Part shown: positions 13,911 through 25,905 of the stretch, piece by piece | Layout: each line of letters opens with the position of its first letter | Numbering within the stretch: the first letter of the stretch is position 1 | Assembly (NCBI GenBank): GCA_905250125.1 | Contig: CAJNOL010000440.1 | Location: forward strand, 1 to 64,000 | Length of the DNA: 64,000 nt | Source of the DNA: Rotaria sordida | Taxonomy: Eukaryota; Rotifera; Eurotatoria; Philodinida; Philodinidae | Direction: 5' to 3' | Position numbers and translations under genes: made by a program | Notes under the pieces: model-generated | What the model was told of the DNA's origin: nothing | Databases searched by the model: none | Seen by the model: the letters and a program-made list of their open reading frames with translations, nothing else

Positions 13911-15097
13911 CTATATATATTGACATCGTATGTATATAATAGTTTATAATGAACTCTGCCACTCTCTGTAAATAAGAGAATAAATTGTTTTTATTTTTTC
14001 CCTTCTGCTCAATACAAACTCACACCTAATATTAGTATATAAATAAGGGTCATTAGTCGTACTTAGAAACTCATTTCGAACAAAAGAATGTACATATATA
14101 TATATAGTTATAGACAAAAAGAATATTTTGTTTAGTTGATAACTAAAGAATGATCAATGGTCTATCATTTCACAAGGTTATTTATGTTTTTAGTAAGATA
14201 TTGAGACACAATTGAAAAAGAGAAAGAGAGCAATATGAATATCATCGTACGAGACAATGATGTTTAAAGGACAAATCAATAGATGAAAAAAAAAATGTTT
14301 GTTCTCCTCACAATGGATAAAATTCTTACAGGACAAGAGAGAGAGAGATTTAACATTGACCACTCATCATCATAAAGTTTTTCTTTTTTTCTTCTTCTAT
14401 CACACTATATTGATGATATGCATATGACAAACCAACACATTGATGTGAGATGTCCTGATGAGCAACTTTAGTAAGTTAATTGATTTTTGTCTTGTATCCC
14501 AATCGAGTGATATCTTAGATCAAAAGAAGAATAGTGTACAATAGTATTATTATTATTATTATTATTATTATCGGTCTTGTGTAATCAAAATAGCAGTTGT
14601 ATGACTACAACAGGTGATATGAAGAATAATGAGAATTTTTTTTTTCTTGTCTCTCTTTCTCATTGATATAGTCTACGATGACATGCATTCTGACATCTTA
14701 TCAGTACGTGTTTTCATTCAATATTTATTATTATCATTATTTTATTGAATATTTTTTCTTTTATACATTGACGTGTAAGTATGAGATATATAAGCATGTG
14801 TTATAAGAAAATTTAGGCATGTTGTTATTCGTCTGATAACTTATCATTTATTTTGAAGGAGAGAACATGAAGATGATGATGTTGTAGTCTGGTCATGTTC
14901 ACATATATGTTTTTTTTTGTCCTTCGTAAAATAAACAGATATGTTTTAAATGATAATAAGTATTTAGTATATTTATAATTATTCGTTCAATAAAAAATTT
15001 TCTATATTCGATTGTTTTAAATAACATATGTGCTATCGTTTGATTTTTATTACCTATTGATATTTTTATTTTTCTTACATCAGTGAATATCTAGATT

Positions 15098-15099
<2 letters not shown>

Positions 15100-15136
<37 letters not shown>
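15100..15136. repeat. (TA)n microsatellite
   Basis: A pure TA run of about 36 bases. Confidence 0.9.
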
Positions 15137-15139
<3 letters not shown>

Positions 15140-15442
15140 GAAGCCTAGTTTGATTGTATAGTAGAACAAATTACAAGAAGCCCCTTCGTCTGTACTGACC
15201 TGTTCTCTTTCATATATACATATACTCAACCTATTCAATCATTGTTGTCAGTATCCTTTAATGGATTGTTTAAATTCATTATTTTATTTTTACTTATGTA
15301 ATATATATATATGTATACATTCGTTCCGGGCTATATTTCATACGTATATATGTATAGACTCTGTTGTTTAATGAGTACCACTATGTATTGTATTATTCTA
15401 TATAGTATTTGCGTACTCGCACACGACACCATTGTATTCATG

Positions 15443-15446
<4 letters not shown>

Positions 15447-15500
<54 letters not shown>
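15447..15500. repeat. (GA)n microsatellite
   Basis: A pure GA run of about 54 bases. The translated Arg-Glu or Ser-Leu repeats on the two strands are not genes. Confidence 0.95.
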
Positions 15501-15504
<4 letters not shown>

Positions 15505-16623
15505 GAATAATACACCTTATATATTTCGTTCCGGTTATACAATATCGACTACTGTTGTCGATTCGTAATAGTAAGTTGAAGATATCAATCAACAATAACA
15601 AATGCTAGTAGTAGTTCTACTTGTCGTTCGATTTCAATAGGTAATCAGAGTAAATACGGTTGATTGAATGTGTCAGTAAGAATGATTATTACGTATATAT
15701 CTAAAATGTGTGTTTATTCATGCATATTGTTCAAAAATCATTGAATGTGTAAGATACGATAATCGAGAACCTTCAATTTTTCTTCGATTGCAAGATAAAA
15801 TATACATCAAGTTCTTTTTTTTTCTGTTGTTCTTGAAAACTTTTTACTTCCGCTTGATGTAATAGTTTATATCGTAACTGACCATTTACTTTGTTCATTT
15901 TCATTCTCTTTCTTGACTTCATTCAATACGAAAAAATGGCCTTCTTTGAACAAACATTGTCAAGAAGAAGAAAAACGACTTCAAAAGAATGAGTTGCATA
16001 AGTTATATCTCTTTTACTCAACCATTATAATCTTTTCATAAAATGTACATGACAAACATGTACATACATATCGGTCATTGAAAAAGTCATATCGTTCAAT
16101 TTTCTATAATGATCTATATGTGTTGATTGATTGTTTTCTACTATATGTTATCAAAATATGTGTACAAACCAATATACATCCACATTGATCGACGATAATG
16201 AATATTTAATAAACTAGTATCGTGAAATTAAATTTTACATATCGTTTTATTTTGATCTTTTCTTGTTTGTTGTGTAAGGAATATATAAATATGGGTCTGA
16301 TATCAATCTTCTCGATTGATACGTATTAACAAGTAGGTGTGAGATTCCGTTTACCCTTTTTTCTTTTTCTTTTTTTTTTTTTAGTGTTCATTTTTGAAGA
16401 GCACGACACGTCGAGAATAGTAACAATAAAAGTATTATTCAAAAACGTGACTTATTCAAAATGAAATATTGATGAAGACACCATTGCATAAAATAAAATA
16501 AAAAAACGAATGATCAAATTTCGATTCAACTTTAGACAATTCTATTGTCTTAACATATTATCTATTAAACTATTGATTTATTCTTTTCTTTTTGTAGATG
16601 TTAGGAAAATATTCATTTTTTGT

Positions 16624-17807
16624 ATGAGCCATCATAAAATTTCAATGTTTCAAAGAATATTTTACCTTATATCAATCTTTCTTATTATTAATAATGTTCA
16701 AACAACATCAAGTAAATATTCAATCAAAATTTTATTATTATTGTTATTTTTTTTTTCAATATAACTTATTTTGTTTTAGTAACAAAACGAAGTCATGAAG
16801 CTTTTCATGTACTTAAACAGGCTAAAGAAAAAGTAAAACATGGAATACGTATGTATTATATTTAAAAAACCCCAAAACAATAATTAAATATTAATTATTT
16901 ATATTTTTTGATTTAGAATGTCTTCCACCATCGAAATATTTTGCTGGTTCATGTTATACATATATGAAAACCTTACCAGCTTCATCATGGGAACGTGCTT
17001 ATAATAATTGTTTATCATTACCAATGATAAAAGATGCTAGTTTATTAGCTATTGAATCAATTAATGAATATGAATTTATTGAACGTGAACTTATTGGATT
17101 AAAATCAGGATCTGAAAGTGTTTCAGTATATATTGGATTACGTAAAATAAATAGTATAAATTTTTTTTTTAAATTTATTAGAAAATATATAAATTTCTTA
17201 ATTTTTTTTTTTTTGTTAGATACTTGGTTATGGTCTAATGGTATATCATTGAAAGAAACACCTGTTTATCGATTTTGGGTTGATAATAATCGAGATATTC
17301 TTGCATATGATTGTGGTATACTTTGGCTTGCTAGAAATACAAGTGTTATTACACCAGCACCATGTGTTGAACAAGCTTTACGACCATATGTTTGTAAACA
17401 AAGTAAATTCAAAAAATATGATTAAAAATTTTCAAAGAAAATATTGTTTTTGTTTTTTGTATTATTGTTATTATAGTAATTGATCGATGTTATAATCATA
17501 GTAGTAATTGTGGTAAATATGGAAAATGTATTAATTTACCATTGATAAATTCGCATAAATGTCAATGTCGATTTTTTTATACAGGAGATCAATGTGAAAA
17601 ATGTAAATTTGCAAGAATTTTTATTATTATTATTATTATCATATTAAATGAAAATTAATTATTTTAGGGAGTAGTCAAGGTTTACAAGTCATTATTGGTG
17701 GTGTAATTATTGTGATCGCATTTATTGTTTTATATATTATCAATTTTGATCGATCAGAAGATTATTGGTCATTTAGAAAATCTACCTACGAACAATATCA
17801 AATGTAA
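16624..17807 (+). CDS. Type I membrane protein with C-type-lectin-like and EGF-like domains
   Basis: The six-exon model (16624-16711, 16780-16848, 16917-17153, 17220-17402, 17477-17602, 17668-17807) is in phase and gives 280 residues. It opens with a signal peptide (MFQRIFYLISIFLIINNVQ) that may begin at an internal Met. The C-type-lectin-like domain follows: Cys in ECLPPSKYF-type context, GSCYTY, WERAYNNC, TWLWSNG and a closing RPYVCK. An EGF-like module (CGKYGKC, CQCRFFYTGDQC) and one membrane helix (VIIGGVIIVIAFIVLYII) come next, then a short cytoplasmic tail. The usual EPN/QPD and WND calcium-sugar motifs are absent, so sugar binding is doubtful. The stop overlaps a good splice donor (ATGTAAGT), so the tail could continue into an unseen exon. 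It is probably a surface receptor or adhesion protein, ligand unknown. Confidence 0.75.
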
Positions 17808-17877
17808 GTTTATCTTGAAAAAGTTGTTTTTAGATACAAGAATTATAATTAGGGCAATCCGAAAGTAGTAGTGGCGT

Positions 17878-17930
17878 CTAGAGATCTGCGGGATCGGAAT
17901 TGAAAAACACTTGGTTCCGCACATTTCTAG
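17878..17930. repeat. Short near-palindromic module (copy 2)
   Basis: CTAGAGATCTGCGGGATC on the left faces CTTGGTTCCGCACATTTCTAG on the right, and the two are reverse complements with a few mismatches. A related copy lies at 22722-22765. It probably marks an end or core of a small mobile repeat. Confidence 0.5.
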
Positions 17931-18903
17931 TGGTGACACTTTACTATCAGATAGGAAGTTTGAGAAAATTTTCTCTCTGTATGCACTAATAGTATAAACA
18001 ATGTTCTATAGTTTTGTAATGTTTTATCGTTCTTCAACGGTTCCCCTCCCGTCACAGAATAATAGTCCGTTGGTCTTCTAATTTGCTTCGAAATTCAAGA
18101 GTTTGGAGTTGGACTTTTATGACGATCAACATTCTTGGATTATAGCGAAGTTTTCAAACTGTCTGAGAACTTTGATACGAACTATGATAATTAACGATGA
18201 ACCAGAAATTGACATGTATACTATTCCAGTTCCATGTTATCAGATAACCTGAATGATACGTTCATTACACTGTTCCTCTCATTCATACATCTGCCATCTC
18301 TGTACTTTATGTATCTTAATATAGATACGTTAAACCACGCTTATTACGATACTTTACTTTGAGAAACAATCAAGTTTTGGAGAAGTTGAGAAAAAAAACT
18401 TCTTTAGAGCATGAACCGATACAGCTCTACCGGACAATGTCATTTTAGAATCTTATATACAGTTCAGAAACATAAGGAGATATATTTCAATTATTTTAAA
18501 AGAAGTATAAAGTAAACCGTTTATTATCAGATGAGGGCTTTGCATTTTTTTTTGAAATAGGTAGTTCAGTAACAGGTGTTTTACTCATCTCATACTGAAT
18601 TTTTTTCATTTGCCACAAGAAAGTATACAAATTACATAAGAATAAAAGAATTTCGAAAAAAAAAATAATAATTCGATTCCCGAATAAAGACCACAATATC
18701 TATACAAATAATAATTAACATTAAGAGTTTAAAATAATCCTACAATATGCTAATATTTTATACAAGTTCATATGATACTCTAATTATCCATTCTACAATC
18801 AGCATAGAGAACGAAAAGAAAAATAACGGTCGATGAAAATTATAGAAACATCTTTTGACTAATAAAAAAATTCAAGCTTTTTATAAGGTATTAAAGTGCC
18901 GTT

Positions 18904-19405
18904 AAGAATGTGTAGTTCCCGATTACTGACTACTAACATCACCGACTCACTGTAGTTAGCACATATTGGCATCAGTGTTCACTGAGACATTGGAACACAT
19001 CGTTACAAAAAAAGAAATATTTTGATAGGGTTGTTATCTTAATGTTACAACAAACGCAGATGTCAGTGCTTCAGTGAATCAGAGATGTCCATCGCAGTTA
19101 GAAATCTGCCGCAGTCCTAAAAGAGGCAAAGCTCAGGGCCGCTACCACGACACAGTGAACTATATAAAATGTTGTTGCTGTCGCGATGGTATTCTTGAAA
19201 TATCCCTCGCTCCACTGACGCCATCGCGGCGGCGGCGGCAGTATCATCATGGACACATGTGCAGTGAACACCAGCGTTAGCGAGTTTCTCGAAGTGGAAG
19301 GGGCTAAAAATTTCACACATTGACGGAGGCAGTGTAATCAGTGCCCGAATAGATCCTATGTTGGTGACTCAATGATCAGTATTTAAATTCTAAGTGTCAT
19401 TACCA
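18904..19405 (+). repeat. GC-richer dispersed repeat, copy A
   Basis: This 0.5 kb block is far richer in GC than its surroundings. Its left part (TACTGACTACTAACATCACC) matches copy C at 45752-45990, and its middle part (AGAAATCTGCCGCAGT, then CAGTGAACTATATAAAA) matches copy B at 22950-23065 in reverse orientation. Inside it, CGCGATGG and CCATCGCG near 19180-19230 form a hairpin. It contains no convincing coding frame. It resembles a non-autonomous DNA element, but its exact ends are uncertain. Confidence 0.55.
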
Positions 19406-19447
19406 GTACTTTTGAATTGTTCTAAATAAATACATTTTAGTGTTTCG

Positions 19448-22400
19448 ATGTGTGCTCGAAATCAATCTAATTTCACAAGACAATCGTCGAAAAATGTCGA
19501 TCATGTAATTTCCAATTCACATTTAATTAATAGTTCTACACCAAAGGAAAAACATCATCGGTATACTTCTTCATCAATACAATTAGATGAATGTAAACTA
19601 CAATATTCATTTTTTCTTAATATTCGTAATCTTTTTTTTAAACAAAAAAGATTTATTCTTATTATTTTATCTATAATATTAACAATTGTTATTTGTATGA
19701 TTATAATTAATGCACAAAATTATATTAAAAAAATTCTCAGTTATTCAACACGATTATTTCAATTTTGTATATTATATGAAAATAATTATTATCATAATTT
19801 ATTAACATTACCTATTGCTTTAGTTATTATTTTATTAATAATAATTAATCAAACACGAAAAGAATATTATCAATTAAATAAAGAAAAATTTTCAATTTAT
19901 ATTCCAATACCATTTAATCCATTTTCAAAAATAAATCGTTTTGATACAATGATTTTATGTGGTATTGTTAGTCATGAAATACTTGAAATTATTGAAGAAA
20001 TTTTTTTAAAAACAACACAAATTAAATTACTTACAATAACTGGTCCATTATTTGATCTTATTCGACAAATTGGTCTTATTATTATTATTGGTCTACGTTA
20101 TTATCCTATTTATTCTATTATTGAAATATCTCATGATAATATTCTTTATTATATTTTATGTTCATTTTATATGTGGTTAGATTTAATTTTAAGAATATTT
20201 GAACAAGTATTTTGTATAAATATTAATTCATTGATTCGAACATGGAAAAAATTTGAACAATTTAAAAATGAATTAAATACAAAATATGAATCAAATTCAT
20301 TGACTATGACGACATCAACAATGTTTATGCCAGAATATGAAGATATTCATTCAGAAGTATTTAGAGGTGGTTTTCATCATAGAATTAGAGATCGATTATC
20401 ATTTCGAGGAACAAAATCGATAATAACTACAACTATCGCTTCAACAATTCAAGTAAGAGAATTTATTTTACAAAGAAGTCAAAGACTTTTGTTCCATCAC
20501 GAGAAAGCTATCGCACATATAACCCACTGTTTGAGTTCATATTAGGCTCACAAGAAGATCTGGGTAATACTAAAAAAATGCCTAAAAAGGTTCGTCCCCA
20601 TGAGCTTTTGGAGGCCAACTATGGTTGTTTTAATGGGTTTTCAGCCTGATAACTTGTTCATGCATAGATCTAATGATCCTTAATATATCCTGAAAATTTT
20701 AGCCAAAACGAATGTTTTGTTGTCGAAATATTGAATTTTATTTGCTACAGACATATCACAAAAATCGAGTTTACTTGAAAATTCAATATCTTGACAAAGG
20801 AACATTCTTTTCAGCTAAAACTTTAAGGATATGAAAGATCATTTAGCCTATCTATGGGCAAAACCTTAGAACAGTATACCATTTTTTGATTTTCTAGTAA
20901 ATATCTAAAAATGAATTAAAAATTTAGTGCAACGGTCATAATTCGACTCCAAAGGCTTAGATGAATGGACTCTTTTACGCTTTTCTTAATCTTACCGAGA
21001 GCTTCTTTGTGAGCCTAATATAAGCTCAAACGGCGAGTTACGATTGGAATAATTCTCTCATCAGCCTTATACAAGTTTCACTGAGGCTCAAAAATCAGTT
21101 CCATTGGCGTGAGTTACTTATGAACCTTCCTTCGTGAATTGTAATGTTTTATACAAGAGAAGTTCAACTTTTCCGATAGTGAACAATCCGTATCGAATAA
21201 TTTTATATTTCGACTTAATGCTTATTTATTAGTTTTATCATCAGAATATCACAATAAAAATAATCATAAATTCTCGTAAACTTAGCTTAATTTTTGTGAA
21301 TGAGTTTATCTTTCTTTAAAAACGAAAACAAAAACAATAGTCATACAAACTAAGAAGATAATCGATATTTTCTTTTAGCCATCTTCAATATCACTTCATT
21401 CATTAAATTGGTCATCAATAGATTTAAATATTTCCATGCTTATTCATCATAATAATTCTCAATCTACATTCGATCAATTTGGTATTGATCATTCAATAAT
21501 TTGTGTACTTAAATATGCACCTTATTATTTATGTTTAACATATATTTGTTTTCGATTAACATATCTTCTTATAATTAATATTTATCATTTATTTCTCTCA
21601 TGTGATAATAAAACAAATTTAATAAAAAAATCATTAAAACATATTTATCATAAACCAATAAATTCTTCAAGAGAAATTCTTTCAAATGAATATTATTATG
21701 TTCGTCATTTATTTAAAAAATCATTTAAAATATTAATAAAAAATCCAAAGAAATATTCTTTATTTAAAATTTTACTTTATAAAATTTATCGACCAAATAA
21801 ATATTTTTATTATTCAAAACAAATATTAAATATATATATGATTGCATTTATGTTAATATATTATTTAACATTTAATATTTTACAAAATGGTTTTAATCTT
21901 ATTGAAAAATTTTATAGTTTTACATTAATACCATTATTAATTCTTTATGATGAACTTGATTTACCTGAACCAAAATTATTTAATCTTAAATATGAAATGA
22001 TTTTTGCATGTTTATTAACAGCAATTATTTATTTTATACAATTATTATTTGGAATGAAAAATTATCAAAAACATATGCTTGATGCTTATAAAGGTATATT
22101 TATTGATATTCCACCACGATCAGCATTTAAAAATATTCGATTTATGTCAAAAAATATTCATTATCCAGGATATTGTATTGCTTATCTTATTATTGGATAT
22201 ATTATTATAGGCAATATATTGTTTTTTATTTTTATTACTCTACATGTTTTATTTAAACATTTATTTCTTATTGAAGAATTTGCAAAAATATTTATACCTA
22301 TACTTGTGATTTATTTAATAACATTTATTATACAATGGTTTTTATCAAGAACATTCTTTTTACAAAAGTAAGTGTATTAATAATTTTATATAGATTTTCG

Positions 22401-24619
22401 ATAGTTGAAAAATCTTTATTGTTGATAAAAATTTTTCATAAACACTTCAGAGAGTTCATTTAGTTTTTAGACTAAAATAAAATATATGTCATTGTCTGTC
22501 TACGAAGCATTTATTCATTATTATGTTTTATAAGTGCAACTATATATAACTGACTTCGTTGATACATTTTTGAAGTTATTTCTCAATTAGTCATTGTTCG
22601 AGAGTTTGTTGAGAAATGGATCAATGATCGAGGATGAATGTTAGTCATCGACTAAATAAATCAAAAAATCAGTATTGAAGAACTTTTTGAGACGTGATAT
22701 GAATAAATTCTGGAATAGTTTTCTCTAAACTGGAACCAAGAAAACTTGGTCCCATACATTTCTAGTTATGGCAAACTTGTAATGTAACTAGAAGACGAGT
22801 ATTTTTAATTATGTGAAATTCACATGACTTTTTATGAATACTTAATTGTAAATTCGGACTTTTTTCTACTTCTCTTATCATCTCGTCTAACAGACACTCA
22901 TCCTTAAAGGTACTTCATTGGTTGTTTCACAGAATTCGTATTCAGAACAGATGTCGATGGCGACGGCGTCAGCGGTGCAGCAGTAGCAACTTTTTATATA
23001 GTTCACCGTGTCGCGGTAGCCTTGTCTCTTCTAAAACTGCGGCAGATTTCTAGCCGCAAATAGTGGATGATTCGAGTAGAGTACAGTCAATAGTAAGGAT
23101 GCATTGGAAGTAATCCAAAGAATTTGGTCTATTGACATTGTCAAATGATCTCCTATTAAGAATAATGAGTTTGTGACATCATCTTTTAGTTTGTTGGAAA
23201 TATGATTCGATTTGTTATTCATTGAATTAGTATATAGTCTCATTTTACTTTCATTTTGTTCATCAAGTAAAGAACTCTAATGACATGAGTCGTTGTGCTG
23301 TTGCACACCCCTAGTATGGTTAGTCGCTTTGTAACAGAATACACCAATATCATTTACAGAATTTCATCATTCATTGTCACGACCATGACTGTGACCTGAA
23401 AAATAGTGGTCTTATATCGCAATTGGATATGTTGAATATTGCCTCACAAAGTGTGACACATTTTATATCAATATATTTTCAAATAATCAGATTCTGCATC
23501 TTTGAACAGCTTGGGAAAGACGACTTATGTTTATGATACACGATCTAAAAGGAGTAGAAATTCGGACTCCCATCTTCCACCACAGACCGTGACAGGCATG
23601 ACTATGAAACTGAAGTCTATTACAGAATTATAATAAAAGATAATTGAATTGAAGATAACAGCTATCGTCTTTCTTTCCAAATTTATTGTAACATATTATG
23701 ATTAACATCTTTCATCATAAACATACATTAAGAGTAGACTGGAAGTCATAAATCGAAACATATTGTTACATCTTCAGATTTACATTATATACAGATCCAT
23801 CGTATTTCATGTTTTAATTCCGCAATAATTGTACTAACAGCTTTTTATGAAGGCTTTATTTGAATCAAGCTACAATAAATAATTACTCTAATCAACATAG
23901 AAAATAAGATAATGTACTAAGACATTACAGATTTTGCTGATGTCTATTTTTATTCTTTTAAATTTTGCAAATACTATTTAAATTATTTTAGACATGGAAA
24001 AACGATGATATTAAAAAATCTTCGAATTTATTATCTATTTACTTATTTCAATTTTTTCTTTGATTGTTTTCTTGGTATAATATCTTGTATATTTCGTTTA
24101 TCAAAAGCATGGATAACTAATTTTGGTTTTTTACCACGTTTGGATTATTGTATACTTGGACGATCATTAGAAAAAATGGATTCAGGTTTTATATCATACG
24201 CATCATTTATACATATGGAATGTCTTCATACACATCCTGTACTTGTTTATTTTTGTTCAATTGTTAATGAACATATTAATAAACGTTATCAATATTTACG
24301 AACATCAAAACAAGATATTTATTTATATACAAAACAACAACAGATTATATTTCGTTGGTGGTTAGCAATAACATTAAATCGAAATAGACAATTAATACAA
24401 TTAAGAAAATCTCAATTAATGTATTTACAAATATCAAGAATAGAAAGTTTTAATGAATTATTTGAAAAGAAATTATTGAAAAATTTTCAACAATCTAAAA
24501 TAATAACAAAAAATCATGAAAGAATTAATTCAAATACAATTATTCGTAATCATACAACAACTTGTACAACTTTATTACTTGATGTTGATGAACAAGATAA
24601 TCGAAAATCATCATTTTAA
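19448..24619 (+). CDS. STRA6-like: STRA6-like multipass membrane receptor
   Basis: STRA6-family proteins take up retinol from a carrier across the plasma membrane. Three long exons (19448-20452, 21379-22367, 23992-24619) join in phase into 873 residues, longer than the roughly 670 of vertebrate STRA6 (from memory). An in-frame stop lies just upstream of the first ATG. Exon 1 encodes several hydrophobic helices, including GLRYYPIYSIIEIS, which resembles the family's short YYP motif. Exon 2 adds more helices and the KGIFIDIPPRSAF, GYCIAYLIIGYIIIGN region. Exon 3 carries the most diagnostic block: FLPRLDYCILGRSLEKMDSG, then SYASFIHMECLHTHPVLVYF, close to the STRA6/RBPR2 C-terminal block. Introns of 926 and 1,624 bases hold a foldback element (20540-21020) and repeats (22722-22765, 22950-23065). 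The family call rests on motif recall without an alignment, and ligand specificity cannot be inferred. Confidence 0.72.
20540..21020. mobile_element. Foldback MITE in intron 1 of the STRA6-like gene, TA duplication
   Basis: The outer arms are TTAGGCTCACAAGAAG and, in reverse complement, TTAGGCTCACAAAGAAG, flanked on each side by TA. The inverted match continues inward: TTTTAGCCAAAACGAATG near 20697-20716 is mirrored by CATTCTTTTCAGCTAAAAC near 20803-20821. The whole 481 bases therefore folds back around about 20760. There is no coding capacity. The TA duplication suggests mobilisation by a Tc1/mariner-type enzyme, which is an inference. Confidence 0.7.
22722..22765. repeat. Short near-palindromic module (copy 3)
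   Basis: CTGGAACCAAG and CTTGGTCCCATACATTTCTAG flank a four-base centre, in intron 2 of the STRA6-like gene. The right half matches copy 2 at 17910-17930 with few changes. Confidence 0.5.
22950..23065 (-). repeat. GC-richer dispersed repeat, copy B (inverted)
   Basis: In reverse complement this block reads AGAAATCTGCCGCAGT, then CGCTACC-like, CAC(A/G)GTGAACTATATAAAA and a CGCC-rich stretch, in the same order as copy A. It lies in intron 2 of the STRA6-like gene, opposite to copy A, so the first two STRA6 exons are bracketed by an inverted pair. Confidence 0.6.
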
Positions 24620-25239
24620 ATTATTCTATTATGTATTGTTGTTTTGTCTTTCAGTCATATATTAATGTTTGTTCAATGAGAACAGTTCCATCATAACATT
24701 TATATCTGTTTTGTTTTGGTTTTTTTTTCTTACTCCAGTTACTTGTAAAAAAAATAGTATTATAACAGCATTGTATTTCTAGCTTGTTTTCTTTGCGTTC
24801 ATTTTGAATATGTATGTGTATGTATCATATATCTTTGTAGTCTATTTTTTGATAAAGAACAGATCTTAAATGATTTGGTTGTGCTTATAGTACGCCAAAT
24901 GTGATTTATAATGATGACACAAATAATTGAATTATTGATTATTATTCATAACAAAATGAAACAGACTTTGTTTTAATCAATAATCTTTTTTTAAATAAAA
25001 GATCATGATTTAAATGTATTTGGTAAAATATCTCTTAAATAAATACTGTCGAGACTTTTGAAAAGTATTTACTATTCAGAGATGTTTATCTGTGAAAGAT
25101 GTTGAAATCCAAAAAAAAAAACTTTCCAAATATAAGCTTCTTTATTAGTTTTGAAGTTATTAGAAACTATTGTTTGTGTTGTTCATCTTCCTTTATTTCA
25201 ATATTTATGAACCTGTAAAATTTTCAACAGAATATAAAA

Positions 25240-25533
25240 CAAAGTTTTATATCGCTAAGTTCTGCATTATTGTTTTGGTCTCGATATATGTAAATTTGAT
25301 GAATTATTGCTGTACAATTCATCCAAATATATATTCATCGAATCATATTATGCTAAAAATTTTTCAATTTTTGTTTGATAAGCATTTAAATATTACTTTG
25401 CTCGTTTTAAAATATTAGATACAGAACCGAGTGAAATATTCGATTTTTCAGCTAATGCACATTGTGATGAAACATTGTTATCATTAATGAATTGAATTTT
25501 TTCATTTAATGTAAGATCATGTTTTGATACCAT
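25240..25533 (-). mobile_element. Tigger/pogo-like transposase fossil (N-terminal part)
   Basis: The minus-strand frame starts MVSKHDLTLNEKIQFIN at 25533 and continues CALAEKSNISLGSVSNI. This matches the CENP-B/psq helix-turn-helix that opens Tigger transposases (pattern: basic start, LTL-EK, LA-K-x-S-S-VS-I). After this the frame has stop codons in CENP-B-like sequence (KTKIEKFLA). No DDE domain was found, so it is a truncated, dead copy. Confidence 0.55.
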
Positions 25534-25743
25534 TACTTTTTCTGATATGTACAGTTATAGCAAACAATGAGCAGCAGTTTCGGTGTATTAGTCAAAAATG
25601 ATGAGAACAGAGAGTGAAAAATAAAGTGTCGATATATTCATTTAAAAGAGGTTAAAATAGTAACCATGACTGTAAAAAAAATGTTCAAGGTCAGATTGGT
25701 TGGCCTGGTTGGTAGTTTTGGAAATTGATGCATTGTCTTCTTA

Positions 25744-25905
25744 TTTGAGAGTACTTCGACGAATTTATTCCATCCCAACAACAAATGATTGAACCGAACG
25801 TCAATCTAATGTTGTAGGGCTTATTTTGATCAGCAAAAAAACTTATTTAGATCCAAAACAATTGAATAGTAAATTTTGTGTTCGTCCTGTTGCAAAAGTT
25901 GAATT
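25744..25905 (+). mobile_element. Possible hAT transposase C-terminal fragment
   Basis: One plus-strand frame reads LRVLRRIYSIPTTND, then after a stop TERQSNVVGLILISKKTYLD. The order SIP-T, a (S/T)ER, and a late Arg/Lys-x-x-L pattern resembles the hAT dimerisation domain (SIPATS..SER.FS). It is short and broken, so the call is tentative. Confidence 0.3.

Larger units (their letters stand above)
10567..16623. other. 6 kb non-coding desert rich in simple repeats
   Basis: No supported coding exon is visible on either strand. The region holds a (TTTTG)n run at 10591-10621, a foldback element at 11036-11257, (CTTT)n at 12994-13019, (ATT)n at 14545-14571, (TA)n at 15100-15136, (GA)n at 15447-15500 and many polypyrimidine tracts. 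A compact hairpin lies at 13846-13910. Short open frames over the GA run are artefacts of the repeat. Confidence 0.6.
17808..19447. other. Repeat-bearing intergenic region upstream of the STRA6-like gene
   Basis: No gene was found. The region holds a near-palindrome at 17878-17930 and a GC-richer dispersed repeat at 18904-19405 that ends about 45 bases before the STRA6-like start codon. Confidence 0.5.

Noticed and set aside
15311-15601. Open frames on both strands across the (GA)n run
   Set aside because: The Arg-Glu and Ser-Leu repeats come from a microsatellite, and the flanks show no coding features.
19074-19320. Small frames on both strands in the GC-rich repeat
   Set aside because: They fall in dispersed repeat copy A and lack any domain or splice support.
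20453-20545. C-terminal extension of the first STRA6-like open frame
   Set aside because: It is read-through into intron 1. Splicing at 20452/21379 keeps phase and continues the family's helices.
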